Origin: an uncultured Colwellia sp. | Lineage (GTDB): Bacteria; Pseudomonadota; Gammaproteobacteria; Enterobacterales; Alteromonadaceae | Reading direction: 5' to 3' | Length of the DNA: 5,064 nt | Assembly: GCA_913020705.1 (NCBI GenBank) | Contig: CAJWBY010000241.1 | Span: 1 to 5,064 of the forward strand | Shown here: positions 1-5,064 of the stretch, piece after piece | How positions within the stretch are numbered: the stretch's first letter is position 1 | Layout: the number at the start of each line of letters is the position of its first letter | Translations under genes and position numbers: made by a program | Notes under the pieces: generated by a model | What the model was told of the DNA's origin: nothing | The model's input: only the letters and a program-made list of their open reading frames with translations | Database searches by the model: none

Positions 1-2585
1 GCTAATTTTTGCTTTATTTCGGTTAACAGCTGTAAACATTGCTCTTGTTCCTGAAGCGCAAATTGGTATTGCTTTACTTGGTTGTTCTTTTCGGTAAACC
101 AAGTGGTAAAAACATCTTTACTCGGTAAAAACTGGCTGTGATCACTAAATAGGTTTTGTGATAATACGTTTATAATTTCAGATGATATTGCAAGTTCAAT
201 CGCATTAACATCTGTTTTAAACGTTATAAAGCCTTCCGATTTAACTTGTTCTTTTTCTGACAACAGTGCACTTGACTGCTGCAAACTTTTTTGAATATTT
301 TCTAAATTATTTAATAAAAGTTGCAGTTGATTTTGCTCATTTGATTTTTCTTTTTCAAACTCTATTAACTGTTGCTGGCACTCTTGTAATCGTTGTTCGG
401 TTTGTTGAAGTTGTACGTTGGAATTGAGAAGCATATCTAACGCCTGCTCTCTCTCTTTAATGAAAGCTTCAATAAAGGATAGATCACCTAATTGACAATC
501 TAAGCCAAGTGGCTGAGCAGATAATTGCCATTGGTTTAATAAACTTTGTTGCTCATGTATTTTTTCTTGCAGTACTTTTTCAGCTTCATAAAGTTCCGCT
601 TTCAGCACCGCATTTCTCTCTGCTTGAGACTTACCTTGACGTTCTAATTGTTGAAGTTGCTGCGTTAACTCATCAAATCGTATTTGATACTCTGACGTTT
701 GAGCATGTTCTAACTTTGAATATTCTTCAATTGCGGGATGCTCAACCGAACCACATAGAGGACAAGCTTGCTCATGTTCAAGGTTTCTCCTGTGTTCACT
801 TAACGATAGAATAGTTTTTTGCTGATCTAAAATTAAAACAACATCATCACGAGTTAACTGTAAATCACGATATTGTGCACGCAGTTTAATAACTTCGTCT
901 GACGTAATTTGATATTGATGATTTTTTTCATTTATCGTTGTTTGATAGTTCAATGCCTCATCACTTAGAAAAGCAAAACGGCGGGCACTTTCTCTAACAG
1001 CGATTTGCTGACTCACTTGTTCCTGACGTTGTTGTAAATCATTTTGCAATGCTGATTCGTTGACGACAGACGCACTCGCCAAAATAACTTTTTTATCTTG
1101 TTGAATATGGTTCAGTTGAGCAATGAGTGTATCGTGTTCTTCCTGTCGATTTTGAAGTAATTTTTGCTGATTTAATCGTTGCTGATGCAATTGTTCTTGT
1201 TGTAAATAAAGCCCTTTTTGATCAACCGTAATCTGCCTTATTTCGTGATCAACAATAGACAACTGCTGATATTGATTTTGCCATAAAGGTAGCTTTTCAG
1301 GGAGATTTTGCAACCCTTTATTATGGTTTATAAAGGTTTCATTTTCAGCAATTTTCGATTGATGATGTTGTTGCTCTTTATTTAAATTTTTGCATTTATT
1401 TTTTGATGATTCTTGGCTATCAATCAACGATATTAATTTGTTTGTTGATTCTTTTTCTTGTTTGGTCAGGTGAATTATTTGATTATCAAGAGGGATGATT
1501 TTTTCAATCATCAAATTTTCAATTTTTTCATCCGCTAATTTTTGATTAACTTGTTCTTCAGCTAATTCATCATATGATTTTTTAACAATAAGAGAATTTT
1601 TTTCATCGCTTTTACACGTTATTAATAGTTCATTGTTACTGGTGATGAGTGACGTCTGTATCTGTTTTAAATTTTCATGCGCTTCAAAAGTGAGTCTTAA
1701 TTTTTCTGCAGGAATCGATAACGATAATTTAGTTAAATCAACTTTTGCATCGAGTTCTTTTTGGGATACAAGGCGCAACTGATTATTAACTAACTCAATA
1801 TCTTTTTGGTTTTCAATTGATTTTTGTTGCCACGTTTGTGCTTTTTGCCATAAATCACATGTTGATGCTAGTTGTTGCTCGTTTTCAATAAAGTTGTTCA
1901 ACTGTAGTGTTAATGACGCTAGTTCCTCTTCAGATAGGATTACAGTACCTTGGCTTTGCGCTTGCAATACTTTTAAGTCATTACTGGCATTTTTATGATT
2001 CTGATAAACTTGCTGTGAAACTTGTCCGTATATTTCAGTACCAGTTAATTCTTCTAATAGTTCGGCTCGTTCGTTACTTGGCGCATTTAAGAAAGCTGCG
2101 AACTGCCCTTGTGATAACATCATCGACTTGGTGAAACGTGAAAAATCCAAGCCAGTCAAACTCGCTATTTCTGTTCGAACTTGTGAAACTTTGGTTGCTA
2201 TTATTTGGTCATTTTTATCTACTGCTGTTGATATTACTGCAAGTTCGGCGATAGGTTTTTGAAGATTACCTTCAACACTATTTTTAGCGCGGCGTTGGCT
2301 CCAAAATGCACGATAAGCTTTGCCTTTCACTTCAAATTCAACTTCAGCTAAACAATGAGATGTATGTCGAGTCATCAACTGATTTTGCTTGTCTGACACA
2401 TTCAAGCGCGGCGTTTGATGATAGAGGGCTAAACAAATAGCATCTAATATTGTCGTTTTACCCGCGCCGGTTGGGCCTGTTATAGCAAACAGCCCGCTAT
2501 TATCAAAAGGCGATTGGCTAAAATCGATTTTCCACGCACCTTTCAGTGAGTTTATATTTTCAAAACGTAAACTTAATATTCTCAC
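1..2585 (-). CDS. sbcC: SbcC, Rad50-type ATPase subunit of the SbcCD nuclease (3' end cut off by window edge)
   Basis: This is the ATPase and coiled-coil subunit of SbcCD, a cytoplasmic complex in which ATP-driven SbcC gates the SbcD nuclease on DNA ends and hairpins. I read 861 codons without a stop. The start is GTG at 2585, giving [18 protein letters not shown], the usual SbcC N terminus, with AGGTGA six bases upstream. Walker [10 protein letters not shown] is at residues 37-45 and the Q-loop LSQGQF at 157-162, followed by the conserved [11 protein letters not shown] stretch. From about residue 195 the protein is a glutamine-, leucine- and glutamate-rich coiled coil. It is interrupted by the zinc hook C608-P-L-C611 (bases 764-753), and the returning arm continues to the window edge. 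The ABC signature, Walker B and C-terminal lobe are missing because they lie beyond base 1. The hook lies further along than I remember for E. coli SbcC (1048 aa), so the whole protein is probably about 1,200 residues. The reading frame is intact throughout. Identification is very secure. Confidence 0.97.
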   Translation of the reverse strand, partial: MRILSLRFENINSLKGAWKIDFSQSPFDNSGLFAITGPTGAGKTTILDAICLALYHQTPRLNVSDKQNQLMTRHTSHCLAEVEFEVKGKAYRAFWSQRRAKNSVEGNLQKPIAELAVISTAVDKNDQIIATKVSQVRTEIASLTGLDFSRFTKSMMLSQGQFAAFLNAPSNERAELLEELTGTEIYGQVSQQVYQNHKNASNDLKVLQAQSQGTVILSEEELASLTLQLNNFIENEQQLASTCDLWQKAQTWQQKSIENQKDIELVNNQLRLVSQKELDAKVDLTKLSLSIPAEKLRLTFEAHENLKQIQTSLITSNNELLITCKSDEKNSLIVKKSYDELAEEQVNQKLADEKIENLMIEKIIPLDNQIIHLTKQEKESTNKLISLIDSQESSKNKCKNLNKEQQHHQSKIAENETFINHNKGLQNLPEKLPLWQNQYQQLSIVDHEIRQITVDQKGLYLQQEQLHQQRLNQQKLLQNRQEEHDTLIAQLNHIQQDKKVILASASVVNESALQNDLQQRQEQVSQQIAVRESARRFAFLSDEALNYQTTINEKNHQYQITSDEVIKLRAQYRDLQLTRDDVVLILDQQKTILSLSEHRRNLEHEQACPLCGSVEHPAIEEYSKLEHAQTSEYQIRFDELTQQLQQLERQGKSQAERNAVLKAELYEAEKVLQEKIHEQQSLLNQWQLSAQPLGLDCQLGDLSFIEAFIKEREQALDMLLNSNVQLQQTEQRLQECQQQLIEFEKEKSNEQNQLQLLLNNLENIQKSLQQSSALLSEKEQVKSEGFITFKTDVNAIELAISSEIINVLSQNLFSDHSQFLPSKDVFTTWFTEKNNQVKQYQFALQEQEQCLQLLTEIKQKL

Positions 2586-3904
2586 TTGGTTTCACCTGTA
2601 GCCTTAGGTTTATCAGCGTCGCTTTCAACTTCAGTACTTTGCTCTTTTGTTTGATCTTGAACTTGCTCTATGGTTTGTGCGAACATTTTTTCAAGTCTAA
2701 TTTTTTGACTAACTTCTCTTTCCGTTTCCCAATTTTCTTGCAGTAATCGTGTTTCAAATACTTCACTTAATGACAATTCATTCAAGGTGATTTTTTTTTG
2801 GCTTTCAGGCATTGAGCTTCTCGACTTTTTGCTTCGCCTAACCAATAAAACTTCAACAGGAAGTTCTGTAACAAGCGCTTCAATACGAGGCGTTAAATCT
2901 TGTAAATATTCTGCACTGTTGATTTCAATATCCAGCCAAATTTTCTGATCATTCTCTAATAATGTCTCAGCACAATCTAACTCTTCAACTAAACGGGTGA
3001 TATCATCAGTAAGATTTTCTAATTTACTCTTCACCATCAACAAAGGTTGAAAACAGGGAATGTCTTGCTCAATAACTTGGGTAAGGTTTCCTTGCTCAAA
3101 TTCAGCAATTAATACTTTTTTAATTTGGCTGGCTTCATCAAAACTTAATGCGATGGGTGAACCGCTGTAACGAATATGATCTGATTTCGCAACTTTCTGA
3201 CATCGATGAATATGGCCAAGGGCAATGTAGTCAGCTTTTGGGAAAGCATTCGCAGGAAAAGCTTCTAATGTACCAATATAAATATCACGAACAGATTCGC
3301 TACTGGTTACACCCACAGTTGTGAGGTGTCCTGTAGCAATAATGGGTAATGCTTCTTTATTATTTAACCAATCAATTTCTTGCGCTTGTTGATATAGGTT
3401 TTGATAATGTTTGCTAATTGCCTGTTGTAATGATTGCTGTTTATCTTTAACCGACTGCCCTGCACTACTACTTATAATGTCTCGAGGTCTAATAAATGGA
3501 ATAGCGCACAATACGGCACCAGGCTGACCTTCCTTGTTGTGTAGGGTAATAACTTGTTCATCAAGGTTATCGCCAACACTGGTAATAACCTGACATGATA
3601 AATGCGACAATAGTTGTTTAGACTCTCCAAGCATTGCTACCGAGTCATGATTACCCGCAAGTATAATAAGCTGACAATTTTTTTCATGCATATTAACGAC
3701 AAAATCAAAATACATTTCTCGTGCATAACTGGGCGGTGTGCCTGTATCAAAGATATCTCCGGCAACAATCACTGCATCAATATCATGGTTATTGACTTGG
3801 TCTAATAACCAATTTAAAAATTGTTGATGTTCATTTACACGGCTTTTACCGTAAAAATTTTGGCCTAAATGCCAATCAGACGTATGAAGAATGCGAAATG
3901 TCAT
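2582..3904 (-). CDS. sbcD: SbcD, Mre11-type nuclease subunit of SbcCD
   Basis: This is the metal-dependent (Mn2+) phosphoesterase subunit of SbcCD; with SbcC it has ATP-dependent double-strand exonuclease and single-strand/hairpin endonuclease activity. The 440-residue protein starts [15 protein letters not shown] and shows all the calcineurin-like phosphoesterase motifs: D10-W-H12, GD at 49-50, GNHD at 84-87, TGH with H193, and GHIH at 230-233. The middle and C-terminal part holds the capping domain. Around residues 377-412 lies a charged helical stretch ([10 protein letters not shown], then [10 protein letters not shown]) that corresponds to the SbcC-binding helix-loop-helix of the family. 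The last 30 or so residues are a polar, low-complexity tail. E. coli SbcD is about 400 residues, so the extra length is mostly tail and inserts. ATG at 3904 has only a weak AAGA-like ribosome site. It lies 38 bases after the kinase-like gene and overlaps sbcC by four bases. Confidence 0.97.
   Translation of the reverse strand: MTFRILHTSDWHLGQNFYGKSRVNEHQQFLNWLLDQVNNHDIDAVIVAGDIFDTGTPPSYAREMYFDFVVNMHEKNCQLIILAGNHDSVAMLGESKQLLSHLSCQVITSVGDNLDEQVITLHNKEGQPGAVLCAIPFIRPRDIISSSAGQSVKDKQQSLQQAISKHYQNLYQQAQEIDWLNNKEALPIIATGHLTTVGVTSSESVRDIYIGTLEAFPANAFPKADYIALGHIHRCQKVAKSDHIRYSGSPIALSFDEASQIKKVLIAEFEQGNLTQVIEQDIPCFQPLLMVKSKLENLTDDITRLVEELDCAETLLENDQKIWLDIEINSAEYLQDLTPRIEALVTELPVEVLLVRRSKKSRSSMPESQKKITLNELSLSEVFETRLLQENWETEREVSQKIRLEKMFAQTIEQVQDQTKEQSTEVESDADKPKATGETK
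2592..2597 (-). promoter_or_regulatory. Shine-Dalgarno of sbcC inside the end of sbcD
   Basis: AGGTGA on the minus strand stands six bases before the GTG start of sbcC and lies within the last codons of sbcD. It decides the choice of the GTG at 2585, which also gives the conserved SbcC N terminus. The start shares the bases GTGA with the sbcD stop, an arrangement typical of translational coupling. Confidence 0.75.
2791..2799 (-). repeat. A9 homopolymer tract within sbcD
   Basis: Nine consecutive T on the plus strand are nine A in the sbcD sense strand, covering codons 369-372 (Gln-Lys-Lys-Ile). Reading either shifted frame past the tract reaches a stop almost at once: TGA after Ser-Pro if one A is lost, TGA after Asn-His-Leu-Glu if one A is gained. 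Slippage here would therefore make a protein of about 373-376 residues without the last 65 or so, including the putative SbcC-binding helices. Confidence 0.9.
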
Positions 3905-3942
3905 AAATTTATCTTAATGTTTGTAAACTAAAGAAGAAGTCA

Positions 3943-4422
3943 TTAATTATTATTTTTAATGATAGTTTTCTTACCTGAAAAAGAATTATAAAGCGCTTGA
4001 TGTGATTTTTTAGAAAATGAATCAGTGCGAGTTTCATATTCTTTTATCCAATGTATGAGCATCGCTAAATTTTCATCCTGCGCTTGCTTTGATGAATATT
4101 TATGAGGTTCCCATGCTCTATTTTTGGCATTCTCTATGCAAACCTTATTTGGCAAATCAAGGTATATGATGAGAGTTGCAAAAGGCAATAGCTCAGTAAG
4201 AAGATCAGAATAACAGCCTTCTATAACCCAATTGTCTTGTGTTGATATAAATTTATTGATCAGCTCAATAGACAGAGGTAAAGGATTGCGAATAGGGGGT
4301 AAGCCTGATTGCCATGCCACTGTGTCTAAATCAAAATGTGGTACGTTATCTTGCTGATGAATCTGACTAGCTAAGGTAGACTTCCCCGATCCTGAGTTAC
4401 CAAAGATTAATGTTCTGCTCAT
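3943..4422 (-). CDS. Small P-loop kinase-like ATPase of unknown substrate
   Basis: This is a 159-residue cytoplasmic P-loop protein resembling the family variously annotated as AAA ATPase, adenylate kinase-like or shikimate kinase-like. Walker A is GNSGSGKST at residues 8-16. After it come HFDLDTVAW (29-37), where the acidic pair could contact Mg2+ or substrate, WVIEGCYSDL (65-74), the strand LIIYLDLP (84-91), the lid-like RAWEPHKYSS (102-111) and YETRTDSFS (129-137). This layout fits a nucleoside/nucleotide-kinase fold, but I cannot name the substrate. The frame stays open to an ATG at 4476, but I chose ATG 4422: GGAG stands six bases before it, the protein then begins MSRTLIFGNSG with Walker A at the usual distance, and the upstream residues look untranslated. 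The gene ends 38 bases before sbcD with no terminator visible, so it may lead an sbcDC transcript. It has its own candidate promoter upstream. Confidence 0.85.
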   Translation of the reverse strand: MSRTLIFGNSGSGKSTLASQIHQQDNVPHFDLDTVAWQSGLPPIRNPLPLSIELINKFISTQDNWVIEGCYSDLLTELLPFATLIIYLDLPNKVCIENAKNRAWEPHKYSSKQAQDENLAMLIHWIKEYETRTDSFSKKSHQALYNSFSGKKTIIKNNN

Positions 4423-4428
4423 CAAAAG

Positions 4429-4432
4429 CTCC
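4429..4432 (-). promoter_or_regulatory. Shine-Dalgarno (GGAG) fixing the kinase-like gene start
   Basis: GGAG on the minus strand lies six bases before ATG 4422. The alternative in-frame ATG at 4434 forms part of the same ATGGAG string and so cannot use it. The ATG at 4476 lies inside the leader dyad and I see no comparable ribosome site for it. Confidence 0.7.
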
Positions 4433-4451
4433 ATAATTAAATCTAAGCACA

Positions 4452-4473
4452 ATATCTCAGTCAGCGGAGATAT
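4452..4473 (-). other. Perfect 7-bp inverted repeat in the leader of the kinase-like gene
   Basis: ATATCTC (4473-4467) and GAGATAT (4458-4452) are exact reverse complements around an eight-base loop CGCTGACT. The dyad sits downstream of the candidate promoter and 29 bases before ATG 4422, just ahead of the Shine-Dalgarno. No U-tract follows, so it does not look like an intrinsic terminator. It could be an RNA hairpin in the 5' leader or a DNA-binding dyad; the sequence does not decide between them. Confidence 0.5.
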
Positions 4474-4503
4474 CAAATTTTTGTTAACTGAAATGTTGTT
4501 GTT

Positions 4504-4532
4504 AATATAAGTCGATAAGTGAAGTTAATCAA
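4504..4532 (-). promoter_or_regulatory. Sigma70-type promoter for the kinase-like gene (possibly also sbcDC)
   Basis: On the minus strand TTGATT (4532-4527) and TATATT (4509-4504) are separated by exactly 17 bases, close to the TTGACA/TATAAT consensus. Transcription would start near 4497 and leave a leader of about 75 bases before ATG 4422. The stretch 4533-4585 upstream is very A+T-rich and could add an UP-like effect. There is no convincing intrinsic terminator for sapF in 4533-4585: only short A+T repeats without a GC stem. The promoter call rests on consensus and spacing alone. Confidence 0.55.
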
Positions 4533-4585
4533 CGTAATAAAAATTAAGCTTTACTTTAACTAATATCAATATTCATATTTTATCG

Positions 4586-5064
4586 TTATTTATGAAGTAG
4601 CTGAAAGTGTTGATTCATGATCAGCTTTTTAGTGTAGGTATGTTTTGGGTGCTTTAACAATTGAGTGGTCTTACCCATTTCGACCACTTGGCCTTTACAA
4701 AGTACCATCATCTCATCACTGAAATGTCTGACAATCCCCAAGTTATGAGAAATAAGAATAAACGCCAGTCCCATTTGTTGTTGTAAATCGAGCAATAAAT
4801 TTATCATTTGTGAGCGAAGTGAGGGATCAAGTGCAGCCAGTGCTTCATCTAAAATGACCACTTGTGGTTTTAAAATAATCGCTCTCGCCAGAGAGATGCG
4901 TTGCTTTTGGCCACCAGAAAACATATGAGGATAGAAGTTCATATGATCCCCAAGAAGGCCTACTTTTTGTAAGGTAGTTCGAATCAATTCTTTGCGCTTT
5001 TTTTCATTAAATGGAGTATTGAGTTTTAGCGGCTCATCTAATAATTGTAAAATAGTTAAACTAG
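4586..5064 (-). CDS. sapF: SapF-like ABC transporter ATP-binding protein (5' end cut off by window edge)
   Basis: This is one of the paired cytoplasmic ATPases of an oligopeptide/dipeptide-type ABC importer. The best fit is SapF of SapABCDF, linked in enterics to antimicrobial-peptide resistance and, for SapBCDF, putrescine export. The frame is open from the right edge and gives 158 residues, so about 110 N-terminal ones, including Walker A and most of the Q-loop region, are missing. In window numbering, the segment DEPLKLNTPFNE (9-20) and VGLLGDHMNFYPHM (34-47) match the SapF pattern. The signature FSGGQKQR is at 48-55, Walker B QVVILDE at 67-73, D-loop ALDPSLR at 77-83 and the switch histidine is H106 in ILISHNLG. 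The end TYTKKLI (142-148) is the usual closing of this family. A TTG at 4987 could be mistaken for a start, but it is internal. DppF/OppF-type paralogues are the main alternative. Confidence 0.82.
   Translation of the reverse strand, partial: SLTILQLLDEPLKLNTPFNEKKRKELIRTTLQKVGLLGDHMNFYPHMFSGGQKQRISLARAIILKPQVVILDEALAALDPSLRSQMINLLLDLQQQMGLAFILISHNLGIVRHFSDEMMVLCKGQVVEMGKTTQLLKHPKHTYTKKLIMNQHFQLLHK

Noticed and set aside
509..814. Plus-strand open frame of 101 codons
   Set aside because: It lies wholly antisense to sbcC, over the zinc-hook region, has no recognisable domain, and the strongly supported sbcC frame explains the sequence.
1907..2134. Plus-strand open frame of 75 codons with hydrophobic stretches
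   Set aside because: Antisense to the SbcC Q-loop region and early coiled coil; the hydrophobic look comes from reading the complement of polar/charged codons.
2546..2746. Plus-strand open frame of 66 codons, phenylalanine- and leucine-rich
   Set aside because: Antisense to the sbcD/sbcC junction; both genes on the other strand are certain and no ribosome site supports this frame.
3614..3805. Plus-strand open frame of 63 codons
   Set aside because: Antisense to the sbcD phosphoesterase motifs GD and GNHD, whose conservation explains the open frame.
4423..4476. N-terminal extension of the kinase-like protein from the ATG at 4476
   Set aside because: The ATG at 4422 has a well-spaced GGAG, Walker A then falls at the expected distance, and the extension overlaps the leader dyad without a ribosome site of its own.
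4533..4585. Possible intrinsic terminator of sapF in the A+T-rich repeats
   Set aside because: Only short A+T arms such as AATAT/ATATT with a two-base loop and an AAGCTT palindrome are present; there is no GC stem followed by a T-tract.
4985..4987. TTG as a possible start of a 133-residue ABC ATPase fragment
   Set aside because: The frame stays open upstream to the window edge and encodes the conserved PLKLNT region, so the TTG is an internal leucine codon.

Overview
The window looks like chromosomal DNA of an A+T-rich gammaproteobacterium. SbcD, SbcC and the SapF-like ABC protein are of gammaproteobacterial type, and the base composition would suit a marine Alteromonadales lineage such as Colwellia or Thalassotalea. 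That placement is an impression from protein style and composition, not a search result. All four genes lie on the minus strand, so transcription runs from right to left as printed.

Layout in transcription order: (1) 5064-4586 is the 3' part of an oligopeptide-type ABC transporter ATPase that reads as SapF, the last ATPase of the SapABCDF peptide/polyamine system; its Walker A half lies outside the window. (2) 4585-4423 is an A+T-rich spacer with a good sigma70-type promoter (4532-4504) and a 7-bp dyad (4473-4452) in the untranslated leader. (3) 4422-3943 is a small P-loop kinase-like protein of 159 residues, whose start is fixed by a GGAG Shine-Dalgarno. (4) 3904-2582 is sbcD, the Mre11-type nuclease subunit. 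(5) 2585-1 is sbcC, the Rad50-type ATPase subunit. It starts at GTG, overlaps the sbcD stop by four bases, stays open for 861 codons and runs off the left edge before its C-terminal ATPase lobe.

The sbcD and sbcC products form the SbcCD (Mre11-Rad50) complex, which cuts DNA hairpins and protein-blocked ends and processes palindromes arising in replication. The four-base overlap points to coupled translation in a fixed ratio. The kinase-like gene sits 38 bases upstream of sbcD with no visible terminator between them, so it may share their transcript; its function is unknown. The sapF end is a separate unit.

I see no mobile element, CRISPR array, RNA gene or clearly new system. The most useful second-look items are the A9 tract in sbcD, the possible kinase-sbcDC operon, the leader dyad and the long arms of SbcC. 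No gene-free stretch exceeds 300 bases; the longest is the 163-base spacer.
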